Part shown: piece by piece, positions 8,487-17,320 of the stretch | Layout: every line of letters begins with the position of its first letter | Numbering within the stretch: the first letter of the stretch is position 1 | Source: Yoonia maritima | Lineage (GTDB): Bacteria > Pseudomonadota > Alphaproteobacteria > Rhodobacterales > Rhodobacteraceae | Length of the DNA: 64,000 bases | Direction of reading: 5' to 3' | Assembly (NCBI RefSeq): GCF_002933395.1 | Contig: NZ_CM009490.1 | Span: forward strand, 124,001 to 188,000 | Program-made: the position numbers and the translations under genes | The notes under the pieces: generated by a model | What the model saw: the letters and a program-made list of their open reading frames with translations, nothing else | Database searches by the model: none | What the model was told of the DNA's origin: nothing

Positions 8487-9163
8487 CAGCGCAACGGATC
8501 ACAAAAGCAGACCTTTCGCGGCGTATTTCTCTAGATGCAGCGCGCAAAGGTGCCCTGCGCAGCGCAGATGAAATTCTTGACCGCGCGCGTGCGCAAGCGG
8601 CGCAGATCACGAGTGCAGCCGAGGCCGCAAGTGAACAGCAGCGCGCGGCGCTGGGTCAGTTGTCAGATGCACAGCTTGCACATTTTATTGACCGGACCCG
8701 GATCGAAGGCACCGCCCACGCGATGCTGCAAATCATGTCCGAGGCAACCCGGCTGACCGAACGGTTTGACGTCATTGGTCCGTGGGTTGGTGATATGGTT
8801 GATACCGCGCTACGTCGGATTTTGGGAACATATGAAGCCCAAGATTTGCATCGACAGATCGTCGCGCAAGCCTTGGCCGAGGGGCGCGCGGATTGGCATG
8901 TCACCATCCGCGTTGCGCCGCAGGATGCCGCCGCGCTGCGCGCTGCTTTGCACGACAAGGCAGGTCAAATTCGTTCAGATTTTGCCGGATTACGTGAAAT
9001 TGTCGCTGATCCCAAATTGCAAAAGGGTAGCTGTCTGTTGGTGTCCGACCACGGCGCCGTCGATATTTCGCTTGAAACCCAAGTATCTGCACTGGTTCAG
9101 CAAATTCGGCATCATGATGCGCGGCCTATGTCATCAGACGACGAAACAGGTGGTCCATTTTGA
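8483..9163 (+). CDS. sctL: Type III secretion ATPase stator SctL
   Basis: A 226-residue protein of the YscL/HrpE/FliH group, the peripheral stalk that tethers the SctN ATPase to the sorting platform. It has the family layout: an alanine/arginine-rich coiled coil (about residues 25-65, ILDRARAQAAQITSAAEA), a helical middle, and a C-terminal alpha/beta domain with VTIRVAPQDAAALRAAL and the LVSDHGAVDISLETQVSAL segment typical of FliH/YscL C-termini. It overlaps sctK and sctN by four bases, consistent with translational coupling and stoichiometric assembly. Confidence 0.9.
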   Translation: MTAQRITKADLSRRISLDAARKGALRSADEILDRARAQAAQITSAAEAASEQQRAALGQLSDAQLAHFIDRTRIEGTAHAMLQIMSEATRLTERFDVIGPWVGDMVDTALRRILGTYEAQDLHRQIVAQALAEGRADWHVTIRVAPQDAAALRAALHDKAGQIRSDFAGLREIVADPKLQKGSCLLVSDHGAVDISLETQVSALVQQIRHHDARPMSSDDETGGPF

Positions 9164-10509
9164 CGCTTCATAGCCCGATCCGCGCCGAAGACGCGCCTGA
9201 CGACACAGCGACCTGCGAAAGGTTGCGCGGGTTGCTTGAACAAGCGACATCGCGCCCTGTGCTTGGATGGGTGCGCGCAATCAGTGGGGGCGTAGTGCAT
9301 GCCGCACTGGCCGAGGCACCGATTGGCGCAATCTGTCGTATTGGCGTTGGCGCAGACGCTGTAACCGCCGAAGTGATCGGTGCCGCCGATGATACCGCAA
9401 TTCTAAGCCCCTTTGGGGGGACTGCCGGGCTTTCGACTGGGATGATTGTGCGGATCGTAAACAGATGTTTGCGCGTCCCAGTCGGTGACGCGCTTTTGGG
9501 TCGTGTCATGGATGGCATGGGGCAACCGATTGATAAACGAGGTCCCGTCGCTGCGACCGCGCTACACCCGATCCGTGCCGCAGCCCCTGATCCGCTGTCG
9601 CGTCCGTTAATCGATACGCAGCTGGTAACGGGATTACGTGCCATTGATGCGTTTACGCCTATCGGTCGCGGGCAGCGGCTTGGTATCTTTGGGCCGCCGG
9701 GTGCCGGGAAATCGGGGCTGCTGTCGGCGCTTGCGGCTGGCTGTGATGCAGATGTGATTGTAATCGCTTTGGTCGGGGAACGTGGTCGCGAGGTGCGCGA
9801 ATTCATAGAGATCGCGCTGCCGCCTGATAAACGACACCGTGCTGTCGTTGTCGCTGCAACATCGGATCGTCCTCCGCTTGAACGTGTTGCCTGTGTTCAC
9901 ACCGCCACCGCCATTGCCGAAGATTTTCGGGCACGGGGTAAATCGGTTTTGCTTTTGGTGGATAGCCTGACCCGAGTGGCACGTGCGCTTCGTGAAATTG
10001 GGCTTGCGTCCGGGGAACCACCGACGCGGCGTGGTTATCCGGCGTCCGTCTATGCGGCTTTGCCAGAAATCATTGAACGCGCCGGGGCGAGCGCCACTGG
10101 CAGTATCACCGCGCTTTATACTGTTCTTGTCGAAGGGACCGGCGAAGGCGATCCAATCGCCGAAGAGGTGCGGTCGCTGACCGACGGGCACATCACGCTA
10201 AGTGCCGAGATTGCGTCGCGCGGCCGGTATCCTGCAGTTGATGTTTTGGCCAGTCTTAGCCGATTGGCGCCTGCGATCGCGGACCCCGCCGATCAAGATG
10301 CCGCCCGTCAAGCACGCGGTTTACTGACAAAGTACAACGAAATCGCGTTGTTGCTGCAGGTTGGTGAATACGTCGAAGGCGTTGATGCTATCGCCGACCA
10401 CGCCATTCGGGCGCAAGCGAACATAGATCGCTTTATGGCGCAAGATTTATCCGAAGAATACAGTGCGCTGGCCCGGACACGCGCCTTGTTACAAGAGGCG
10501 CTTCAATGA
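9160..10509 (+). CDS. sctN: Type III secretion ATPase SctN
   Basis: A 449-residue hexameric ATPase that unfolds and feeds substrates to the export gate. Walker A GPPGAGKS lies at 178-185 and Walker B LLLVD at 264-268, followed by SLTRVARALREIGLASGEPP and the GYPASVY segment typical of YscN/HrcN/FliI. GERGREVREF (207-216) holds the catalytic glutamate. The start is TTG at 9160, overlapping the sctL stop as TTGA, which fits the coupling seen across the operon. All catalytic elements are present, so the enzyme is probably active. Confidence 0.96.
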   Translation: MTLHSPIRAEDAPDDTATCERLRGLLEQATSRPVLGWVRAISGGVVHAALAEAPIGAICRIGVGADAVTAEVIGAADDTAILSPFGGTAGLSTGMIVRIVNRCLRVPVGDALLGRVMDGMGQPIDKRGPVAATALHPIRAAAPDPLSRPLIDTQLVTGLRAIDAFTPIGRGQRLGIFGPPGAGKSGLLSALAAGCDADVIVIALVGERGREVREFIEIALPPDKRHRAVVVAATSDRPPLERVACVHTATAIAEDFRARGKSVLLLVDSLTRVARALREIGLASGEPPTRRGYPASVYAALPEIIERAGASATGSITALYTVLVEGTGEGDPIAEEVRSLTDGHITLSAEIASRGRYPAVDVLASLSRLAPAIADPADQDAARQARGLLTKYNEIALLLQVGEYVEGVDAIADHAIRAQANIDRFMAQDLSEEYSALARTRALLQEALQ

Positions 10510-11027
10510 CGGATCTGATGCAATTGGGCCGTTTGCGGCAGCTTCGTACGAATACGGCCAAACGGCTAGAGGCGGCTGTGATCGTTGCGCGTTCAGCCGT
10601 GGTAACGGCTGATGCCGTCAGTCACCGCGCGGCACAAGACCTTTTGGATTGGCGCGATGGGCGTCAGGCGCGGTTGGTCAAGAACCTTGCAGAGGCCGGA
10701 AATCACCGTGATGCACATAAGCAAATTTCGGTGGTGTATGCCGCCCGTGCGACAGAGCAAGCAAACGAAGCGCGCTTGTATCGGGCCGATGTCGCGGCGC
10801 AGAATGCTATGGTCCAAGCGCGCGATGACCGCGATGTTTTGATCCAGCAGCATAGCCAGGCAGTGCGCAAAACAGAAATTCTTGAACAGTTGTTGCGGGT
10901 AATGCAACGCCGTGAAGACCAACGCCAAGAACTGCTGGAAGAGGACGATCTGCCACTACGGCCCTTGGGCAAAGCTATCACGCCCCAGGTCAGAGTACCG
11001 CTGTCACCAACGGGGGTAGTTGTATGA
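10506..11027 (+). CDS. sctO: Type III secretion stalk protein SctO
   Basis: A 173-residue, highly charged, alanine-rich protein predicted as one long helical hairpin (about residues 10-140), as in YscO/FliJ proteins that sit in the centre of the SctN hexamer. Sequence conservation in this family is low, so the call rests on size, coiled-coil character and location between sctN and sctQ. The C-terminal 30 residues (LPLRPLGKAITPQ and following) are proline-rich and probably disordered. ATGA overlaps join it to both neighbours. Confidence 0.8.
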   Translation: MTDLMQLGRLRQLRTNTAKRLEAAVIVARSAVVTADAVSHRAAQDLLDWRDGRQARLVKNLAEAGNHRDAHKQISVVYAARATEQANEARLYRADVAAQNAMVQARDDRDVLIQQHSQAVRKTEILEQLLRVMQRREDQRQELLEEDDLPLRPLGKAITPQVRVPLSPTGVVV

Positions 11028-12205
11028 CGTTTCAGCGTAAACTTGATGGGCCGCGCACGGATGTTAGCCCACGCCGGATTGGCCCTGCGGCGCTTGCTAC
11101 GCGGGTGATGACGGCTAGTCAGGCGAAACTGCAAAATCAGTTTGCAGCACGCGATATGAACTTGCGGGTGCAGGACCCTTTGCTTGGCACGTTGATCGTC
11201 GAAAAGGCCGATTCCAAAAATGCGCCACCACCTGCCGCCGAGACAATCATGCTGGACTGTAACGGTGTTCCGTTCAATCTGTCTTTGACGCGACCTATGC
11301 TGGGTGGGCTATTGGACAACGCGGGTTTTGGGCCGGAATTCCCCGCATTACAGCAAGATACGAACCTTGCAGCGCTCGTGGCAGAACACCTTTTGTCGGC
11401 GCTGCTAGGGGATGTTGAACAACAAACGGGTCTGAACGTTACGCTATGCGATATCGTATTTGGGCCGACCGACGCGCGCGCCACGGCGACCCGACAGGCG
11501 TATCAGGTCACATGTGATCTTTGGCAGGATCCCGTGCAGGCAGAGCTTTGGTCTGATGATCCGGCGGCTGGCACTGTGTTTGAAAAATTGACTGCACAGT
11601 TGCCAGTTCAAATGGGTTTGTCGTTGGCGTCTCGGGCTGCGCGCGGCACGCCTGTTCTCGTATCTGTACGTGCCGCCAGTCAAACGCTGTCGATGAATGA
11701 CCTTGCCGCTTTGCGGATTGGTGACGGGGTGTTGTGTGGGCGGGACTTTAGCGCGCAAACTGGGCTGACACTGGTCATTGCGAATTCCCTTGCCGGACCA
11801 TGCGTTGCGGATGCCACAGGCGGAAGGCTGACGATGGCCGGCCCGCTAAGCCCCCTGAATGAGACAATGGAGATAACAATGAAACCACATGATGGTGATA
11901 TTGCCGGGATCGGCGACCTTCCGGTGACGTTGACGCTTGAGCTAGACCGGATGGAAATTGCGTTCAATGAATTGGCAGACATGCACAAAGGTAGCGTGGT
12001 CACGTTTTCGAACAGTGACAGTCTGGTGCGTCTGGCGGCAAATGGCCGGCCCTTTGCAACGGGCCATCTGGTGGCGTTGCAAGAGGACGACGGCACAGTG
12101 CGCCATGCCATACAGATCGAAACATTCGCCGCGACGCATGACGCAGACATCAACGATACACCACAGCAAAGCAACGCTGAACCCGAAGCCAGTTTCGCGG
12201 AATGA
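11024..12205 (+). CDS. sctQ: Type III secretion C-ring/sorting-platform protein SctQ
   Basis: A 393-residue YscQ/HrcQ-type protein. The N-terminal two thirds are poorly conserved. The C-terminus holds a SpoA domain (about 300-375: LPVTLTLELDRMEIAFNEL, then GSVVTFS, then VRLAANGRPFATGHLVAL), the module shared with FliN. A first, weaker SpoA-like segment lies near 220-280 (LRIGDGVLC). In Yersinia a separate short SctQ product comes from an internal start; an internal ATG at 11880 (MKPHDGDIAG) just before the SpoA domain could do the same here, which is inference. It overlaps sctO and sctR by ATGA. Confidence 0.9.
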   Translation: MTFQRKLDGPRTDVSPRRIGPAALATRVMTASQAKLQNQFAARDMNLRVQDPLLGTLIVEKADSKNAPPPAAETIMLDCNGVPFNLSLTRPMLGGLLDNAGFGPEFPALQQDTNLAALVAEHLLSALLGDVEQQTGLNVTLCDIVFGPTDARATATRQAYQVTCDLWQDPVQAELWSDDPAAGTVFEKLTAQLPVQMGLSLASRAARGTPVLVSVRAASQTLSMNDLAALRIGDGVLCGRDFSAQTGLTLVIANSLAGPCVADATGGRLTMAGPLSPLNETMEITMKPHDGDIAGIGDLPVTLTLELDRMEIAFNELADMHKGSVVTFSNSDSLVRLAANGRPFATGHLVALQEDDGTVRHAIQIETFAATHDADINDTPQQSNAEPEASFAE

Positions 12206-12843
12206 ACGAACTGGCTTCACCGCTGATTATTGGATTTGTTGGCAGCTTCTTTTTGTTGGCGATGCTCACACTGACCGCGTTTATTAAGCTATCGGTCGTG
12301 TTCATGATTTTGCGCAACGCGCTGGGGCTTCAACAAGTGCCGTCGAATATGATCGTCATGGCGGTATCGCTGTTTTTGTCCATTTTCATATCACTACCGG
12401 TTATTTCAGCCTCTCTCGCGGCGCTTTCCGAAGTCGACATGACAGATTTGACGCCGGATCAGATTTACGAAATTGCCAAGATCGGTATCGCCCCGTTTCA
12501 GGCCTTTCTGACCGCCAATATTGATCCCGTGCAAATCGACATCTTTGTCGAAATTGCAAACCGGGTTTGGGAAGGCTCTGGGATGACGGGGACACGGGAT
12601 GATTTCATCATTCAAGTTCCTGCTTTTATGCTGTCTGAACTGACCCGCGCGTTTGAAATTGGGTTCATGATTTACCTACCGTTCGTCGCAATTGATCTGG
12701 CCGTCACGGGCATTTTGATGGCGCTTGGTATGCAGATGGTACAGCCCAACATCATATCTGTTCCGTTCAAGCTGTTGGTTTTTGTCACGCTGAACGGCTG
12801 GCTGTCCCTCGTGGAAAGCCTGCTTACCAGTTACACAGTTTAA
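12202..12843 (+). CDS. sctR: Type III secretion export-gate protein SctR
   Basis: A 213-residue inner-membrane protein of the FliP/YscR family, which with SctS and SctT forms the helical export gate. Family signatures: LTAFIKLSVVFMILRNALG near the N-terminus, FIIQVPAFMLSELTRAFEIGF and the IDLAVTGILMALGMQMV segment. About four hydrophobic helices are visible. The length matches the non-flagellar type (about 215 residues) with no signal peptide. The ATG overlaps the sctQ stop; sctS follows after 14 bases with AAGGAAG serving as ribosome site. Confidence 0.96.
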   Translation: MNELASPLIIGFVGSFFLLAMLTLTAFIKLSVVFMILRNALGLQQVPSNMIVMAVSLFLSIFISLPVISASLAALSEVDMTDLTPDQIYEIAKIGIAPFQAFLTANIDPVQIDIFVEIANRVWEGSGMTGTRDDFIIQVPAFMLSELTRAFEIGFMIYLPFVAIDLAVTGILMALGMQMVQPNIISVPFKLLVFVTLNGWLSLVESLLTSYTV

Positions 12844-12857
12844 GGAAGGCGCCTGCA

Positions 12858-13127
12858 ATGGAAGACACTACCTATGTTGGTCATCTTGTTGCGTTCATGC
12901 TGGACGCGGCAATTATCGCCGGTATTCCGCTTGCGGTGGCGACTGTTGTTGGGCTGGTGATTTCGATCTTTCAGGCGGTGACCCAAATTCAAGATCAGAC
13001 ACTGGCGCAGACGGCGAAAATTGTATCAATCGCGTTTGTTTTGCTGACATTTGGCGGGTATCTGGTGTCGCCGCTGATGACGCATACTGCCAACCTGTTT
13101 GGTGATCTGGCGTCGGTCGGTCGATAG
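12858..13127 (+). CDS. sctS: Type III secretion export-gate protein SctS
   Basis: An 89-residue FliQ/YscS-type protein made of two hydrophobic helices (about residues 12-38 and 50-75) separated by the family loop FQAVTQIQDQTLAQTAKI. Usual family length is 86-90 residues. It packs around SctR and SctT in the export gate of the inner membrane. The gene sits 14 bases after sctR and 3 bases before sctT, in the invariant R-S-T-U order. Confidence 0.96.
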   Translation: MEDTTYVGHLVAFMLDAAIIAGIPLAVATVVGLVISIFQAVTQIQDQTLAQTAKIVSIAFVLLTFGGYLVSPLMTHTANLFGDLASVGR

Positions 13128-13130
13128 CCG

Positions 13131-13943
13131 ATGGATGACATTGTCATCACACGATTTTTGTCGCTTCCGTTGGAATCGGTTTTCCTCTTTATCGCGCTGA
13201 ACATGTTGCGACCGTTCGGTCTGATGTTTGGGTTTCTGGCCTTTGGCTGGGGAATGGCGACATCGGTATTGCCGCGCGCCGCCATATCGATTGCCTTATC
13301 GTTGCCGATCATGCTGACAAGTATCGAAGGCTTTGCTGATTTGCGTGCCAATCTTGGCGGAGCGAATATTGCGTTGGTCCTGATCAAGGAATTTGCGCTG
13401 GGTTATGGGCTGGGCGTATTGGCGAGCCTGCCATTTCTGGCGCTGCAATTCGCGGGCGCGATTACAGATACCTATCGAGGCGAATCCAATGCGGGCACCG
13501 CGGACCCATCAGGGGGGCAGTTACAGACCTTTGGTTTGCTTTATTTACTTATCGGCCTGTCCGGCTTTTTCGCAGCTGGCGGCCTGTGGCGATTGATTGA
13601 CGGCGTCTACCAAAGCTATGTGATCTGGCCTATTGGGCTGGTTCTGCCTGATCTTTCTGGCGATGCGGGATTGATCGTGGCCGGGCTTGTTGATGCGTTG
13701 CTACGTGATGCCTTGCTGATTGCAGCGCCATTGTTGATTATCTTTGTCGCCATTGATTTCGCGCTCGCGATTGCGGCACGGCTAGCGCAACGGTTTCGGC
13801 TATATGAACATGCGTTTTTGTCAAAGAACCTGACTGCCATGGTCGCGCTTCCCATTCTGGTGCTGTACGTGGCGCGGGCAAATGATGGGCGGATGGCCCA
13901 ATCGCTGTTCGCCTTACCATTGCTGGATGGGCTTCTTAAATGA
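13131..13943 (+). CDS. sctT: Type III secretion export-gate protein SctT
   Basis: A 270-residue polytopic inner-membrane protein of the FliR/YscT family, with six to seven hydrophobic segments and the family stretch IKEFALGYGLGVLASLPFLAL followed by the GAITDTYRGESNAGTADP loop. This subunit closes the export-gate assembly and contacts SctU. The stop overlaps the sctU start by ATGA. Length and order are normal for the family. Confidence 0.95.
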   Translation: MDDIVITRFLSLPLESVFLFIALNMLRPFGLMFGFLAFGWGMATSVLPRAAISIALSLPIMLTSIEGFADLRANLGGANIALVLIKEFALGYGLGVLASLPFLALQFAGAITDTYRGESNAGTADPSGGQLQTFGLLYLLIGLSGFFAAGGLWRLIDGVYQSYVIWPIGLVLPDLSGDAGLIVAGLVDALLRDALLIAAPLLIIFVAIDFALAIAARLAQRFRLYEHAFLSKNLTAMVALPILVLYVARANDGRMAQSLFALPLLDGLLK

Positions 13944-14977
13944 GCGAAACAGAGGAAAAAACCAAACCGGCAACCGCCAAAAAATTGCGTAAGCAGCGCG
14001 AGGAAGGCAACGTGCCCCAATCGCAGGCGATGACGTCATTTTTTACGACCGCGCTAGGGCTTTTGACGCTGCTGATCATCGGGCAGTTTGTTTTACTGCA
14101 GTTAGAAGACATCTTTGCCCAGATTTTTTTGGCTGTGCCCCAGCCTTTGTCAGAAACGCGCGGTGCGCTGTTCGCGCTGACCGTGAACACCGTTGCGCGT
14201 ACGGTTGCCCCTGTTGCACTGGCAACCATGGCTGGCGCGGTCATCATCACGATTTTGTTTCACAAAGGCATTCCGTTTTCTGTCAAACCGCTGACGCCCA
14301 AGTTCGAAAAGCTATCACCGGCATCGGGGCTAAAGCGGGTTTTTGGCCGCCGTGCATGGATTGAAAATGGGGTTGGGCTCGTGCGGGTGGTCATCTGGTT
14401 TGGCGCGGCATTTATTGGGATTTGGACGTTGCGGGACATCTTGTTTCGTCTGGACCTATGCCCTGTATCATGCACGTTTCAGGTGTCTCAGATGCTTATC
14501 TGGCGTTTGGTACCGGTCGCCATTGTTGTGCTGTTGTTGTCGTCAGGGTTGGACATGTTGGTGCAAATCAACGCCTATCTATTCGAACAAAAAATGTCTG
14601 TGTCCGAACATAAGCGCGAACAAAAAGACGTATTTGGCGCACCAGAAATTCGCCAAGAACGAAACCGGCTTCGCAAAGGATCCGCGCGTGGCGCTGAACA
14701 TGTCGGCCCTGAATTGGCGAATATGTGTTTTTATTCCCAAGAAGGGGCCGTTGGCATACGGTATCATCCCGAAAAATCCCCTTTGCCACGTGTTTCAGCG
14801 GTGGCCCGTAGCCCGCAAGACGCCGCGAAACTGCGCGCGATTATTCGCGATAACGGTCACCCAGAACGAAATGCGCCGCAGATCACCAGCCTATGCTTGC
14901 GCACGAGCCTTGGGGCGCCTGTGCCAGAAACCGTATTTGTTGAACTTGCCACGGCGATGCGCGAAATGTTCGGCTAA
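13940..14977 (+). CDS. sctU: Type III secretion switch protein SctU, lacking NPTH
   Basis: A 345-residue FlhB/YscU-type protein with the usual N-terminal motif (TKPATAKKLRKQREEGNVPQS), four hydrophobic segments (about 35-55, 85-107, 145-165, 188-212) and the cytoplasmic linker EQKDVFGAPEIRQERNRLR. The C-terminal domain keeps RYHPEKSPLPRV, but the place where the family has the self-cleaving Asn-Pro-Thr-His reads ANMCFYSQEG (260-269). Without the Asn-Pro pair the normal autocleavage chemistry cannot occur. The reading frame is intact and downstream homology resumes, so this is not a frameshift. It is the last gene of the operon. Confidence 0.92.
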   Translation: MSETEEKTKPATAKKLRKQREEGNVPQSQAMTSFFTTALGLLTLLIIGQFVLLQLEDIFAQIFLAVPQPLSETRGALFALTVNTVARTVAPVALATMAGAVIITILFHKGIPFSVKPLTPKFEKLSPASGLKRVFGRRAWIENGVGLVRVVIWFGAAFIGIWTLRDILFRLDLCPVSCTFQVSQMLIWRLVPVAIVVLLLSSGLDMLVQINAYLFEQKMSVSEHKREQKDVFGAPEIRQERNRLRKGSARGAEHVGPELANMCFYSQEGAVGIRYHPEKSPLPRVSAVARSPQDAAKLRAIIRDNGHPERNAPQITSLCLRTSLGAPVPETVFVELATAMREMFG

Positions 14978-15116
14978 GAAAATTCGCAAACATATCTGCC
15001 GTTAACCTTTGTACCATCCAAGAAACCAATTGGCGTTCTCCGTTTTGGCGCATAGACAGGGATGATGTGTTTCATCAGGGTGCGACCCTGATCCGGATAA
15101 GAAGGCAAAGGGCACG

Positions 15117-15932
15117 ATGGCGGACGACGACCTGAACGATATCGACGGCGACGACAGAAAGTTCGTTTCAGCGCTTGCGCGTGGTTTGGATATTCTGCGC
15201 GCATTTCGCCCGCATGAAACCACATTGACCAATCTGGAAATCGCCACACGGACCGGGTTACCAAAGCCAACGATTTCGCGGTTAACGCATACTTTGTGCA
15301 AGCTTGAGTATCTTGTTTATTCAGAAAGAACCGGGACCTACCGGCTTGGTGGTGGGGTTCTGGCGCTTGGCTTTGGCGTATTGTCTGGCATCGAAATGTC
15401 GGATCGTGCTGTGGAAGAATTGATTGACTTGTGCGCAGGGCCCAACCCGCATTTGACGGCGTCATTTGGGGAACGGTTCCGGATGTCGGTCGTTTACACC
15501 GCAGTGCGCCGGAGCCAGCAGGCGGTTTCGCTAAATAATAACGTCGGTGCGCGAATACCATTATTTCATAGTGCAATTGGGCGGGTCGTTCTGGCGACGA
15601 TGCCAGAAGATGAACGCCAAACGATTGTGGATGCTGCGGTCGCGGAACGCCCGGATGAAAAGGCGCGTATCCATGATGGTTTAGGTCAAGGTCTTGATGA
15701 TTATGACAAATATGGCTTTTGTACATCCTTTGGTGATTGGCTGCCAGAGGTGAACGGTATCGCCGCGCCGGTGTTTTCGCTGAATGGTGAACGGACCTGT
15801 GCGATAAACTTGGGTGGTCCCGCATTCCTTGTTGAACCGTCAGAGCTGATCGAGGTTTACGGTCCACGTATTCGGGCCGCGACAGAGCGGCTTTCTTATG
15901 GCGCGGTTCAGTCTACGGGTGGTGCAAAATAA
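15117..15932 (+). CDS. IclR-family transcriptional regulator (first)
   Basis: A 271-residue cytoplasmic regulator. The N-terminal winged HTH spans about residues 14-80 (ALARGLDILRAF, NLEIATRTGLPKPTISRLTHTL), followed by the IclR effector domain, about 95-265, with the GRVVLATMPEDE and INLGGPAF segments typical of the family. Effectors of IclR proteins are usually small acids or aromatic metabolites; which one is unknown. It stands alone before the catabolic island and is convergent with fadL. It is the best candidate for binding the TGCGAAA-N5-TTTCGCA palindromes in the island, an inference from position. Confidence 0.92.
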   Translation: MADDDLNDIDGDDRKFVSALARGLDILRAFRPHETTLTNLEIATRTGLPKPTISRLTHTLCKLEYLVYSERTGTYRLGGGVLALGFGVLSGIEMSDRAVEELIDLCAGPNPHLTASFGERFRMSVVYTAVRRSQQAVSLNNNVGARIPLFHSAIGRVVLATMPEDERQTIVDAAVAERPDEKARIHDGLGQGLDDYDKYGFCTSFGDWLPEVNGIAAPVFSLNGERTCAINLGGPAFLVEPSELIEVYGPRIRAATERLSYGAVQSTGGAK

Positions 15933-15935
15933 AAA

Positions 15936-15953
15936 GGGGCGCCAAAGCGCCCC
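15936..15953 (-). terminator. Rho-independent terminator between iclR and fadL
   Basis: A 7-bp GC-only stem (GGGGCGC with GCGCCCC, loop CAAA). On the minus strand it is followed by TTTTTATTTT, so it best serves fadL. It probably also stops the convergent iclR transcript, whose stop codon is four bases away. Confidence 0.8.
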
Positions 15954-15977
15954 CTGATACCGCGTTTGCCACTTACA

Positions 15978-17042
15978 TTAAAATGTTCGCGCGATCTTTA
16001 AGCCAAGGGCAACTGTCGTGTTGTCGTCAAACATGCTGCCAGCATTCGAAACGGCATCCCCGTTGCTAAGCACTTTTACAATTCCTGTGATCTTGGTTTG
16101 GTCCATTGTGTAGGTCGCACCGACACCCAATCCAAGTTTGCCATCAGTCGGCGACAAATCTGATACAGGGCTATCGGTCGCAGGTTCAAAGTCTACCGAA
16201 ACAATGCCCGCCCATTCTTTGCTGAACGCCCGGCCAACACCGATGGATGTTTGCAGTGTGTTGTCCGAGTAAGACACCAGATCGCCAAAGCTGTTTGTGT
16301 TGATGTCGAGAGACTTCCAATCGATATAGCGCGCGCTGCCAAACACGATTGTCGTCGCTGAGATCGCACGCCGGAATTCAAGATTAAACGATGATGGCAT
16401 ATCGAACGTTGTATCGCCGTCATCAGCGCCGTTAAAGCTGACGTCGGCATTGTGTTCGACCACAGAATGATAGGTTAACGAGATCCGCGCCGCCTTTGCG
16501 GGGATTTCGTAGGCGGCACCGACAGTATAGCCAAAACCTGTGCTAGCTTCGATTGTGTTCTCGGCACCTGCAGCCGGCAGGTTTACGTCGATCTCTAAGG
16601 TTTCTGCGCGTAAGCCGCCATGGAGGCTAAAGCCGTTGCCCAGTCTATATCGCCCAAGAGCGGTGATCGCTGAGCTGTTCCATTCGGTGTTGGCGTCTGA
16701 GAAAACCCCATTTGTGGCATCCATATTATAGGTGATATCTGCCCCCCACGGTTGATCAAAGATCACACCAAAGGACAGCGTATCGTCGATATCTTTCTTA
16801 AAGGCTCCTCCAAACCCGTAATAAGTATCGCCCAAATCGCTGATGTCGTCGCCGCCTGATGTTTCCCCGGTTAGGTCAGGCGAAACTGCAGAAAAGGTGA
16901 ATTCTCCGTATGTGCCTCGTTCAAAGATCGACGCGACCGACTGCCCGGAGCGTTCAGGCGTGCCCGCCACGGCGGCTGTCGCGCCCATCACGCAGACGGC
17001 GGTCGAAATCTTTAGCAAAGTTGTGTGTATTTTCTTCGTCAT
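15978..17042 (-). CDS. FadL/OmpP1-type outer-membrane hydrophobe transporter
   Basis: A 354-residue outer-membrane barrel protein with a signal peptide (MTKKIHTTLLK to AAVAG). The family brings long-chain fatty acids and other hydrophobic compounds across the outer membrane. Typical features: GFGGAFKKDIDDTLSFGVIFDQPWGADI, the strand pattern NGFSLHGGLRAE and a C-terminal ALGLKIARTF. The start at 17042 is chosen because GGGAGG lies eight bases upstream; an ATG 69 bases earlier is weaker. It is divergent from an enoyl-CoA hydratase gene across a region with two tandem IclR-type palindromes. It is probably the entry port for the substrate of the island. Confidence 0.9.
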   Translation of the reverse strand: MTKKIHTTLLKISTAVCVMGATAAVAGTPERSGQSVASIFERGTYGEFTFSAVSPDLTGETSGGDDISDLGDTYYGFGGAFKKDIDDTLSFGVIFDQPWGADITYNMDATNGVFSDANTEWNSSAITALGRYRLGNGFSLHGGLRAETLEIDVNLPAAGAENTIEASTGFGYTVGAAYEIPAKAARISLTYHSVVEHNADVSFNGADDGDTTFDMPSSFNLEFRRAISATTIVFGSARYIDWKSLDINTNSFGDLVSYSDNTLQTSIGVGRAFSKEWAGIVSVDFEPATDSPVSDLSPTDGKLGLGVGATYTMDQTKITGIVKVLSNGDAVSNAGSMFDDNTTVALGLKIARTF

Positions 17043-17110
17043 TTTTTCCTCCCTGGTGCACCTGACAAGGTGCGTGGGAACAAGATTTTGTGACCAAGAG
17101 GGCTGTGTCA

Positions 17111-17168
17111 ATAAAAATGCGAAATTAAGTTTCGCAACTGCTATAAAAATGCGAAATTAAGTTTCGCA
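17111..17168. promoter_or_regulatory. Two tandem 19-bp palindromes, probable IclR operator
   Basis: TGCGAAATTAAGTTTCGCA occurs at 17118-17136 and again at 17150-17168, each with seven-base arms around five bases. The identical block is 26 bases long in each copy (from 17111 and 17143), and the copies are 32 bases apart, three helical turns, so both sites face the same side of DNA. The region lies between divergent fadL and the enoyl-CoA hydratase gene. Confidence 0.75.
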
Positions 17169-17320
17169 GTTGTGGATTCGTGTCAGTTGGCGCGCGTTCA
17201 GGACACACAAAACTGGATCGATTCGGTTTTTGAAGACCGGATCGAATCACGTTTGCGACTGCTTTGATGATGCAAGATCGCCCCGATGAAACAGGCCACG
17301 ATGATGGAAAGACGGATACG

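Noticed and set aside
9168-9806. Minus-strand open frame of 212 codons
   Set aside because: Antisense to sctN, whose catalytic motifs are complete; Ser/Pro-rich shadow.
15002-15116. Possible IclR-type site upstream of the first iclR gene
   Set aside because: Only a half-site-like ATTCGCAAA near 14981 is seen; no palindrome, so autoregulation is not supported.
14974-15867. Minus-strand open frame of 297 codons opposite the first iclR gene
   Set aside because: It is antisense to a clear IclR protein, with low-quality arginine/histidine-rich composition; a shadow frame.
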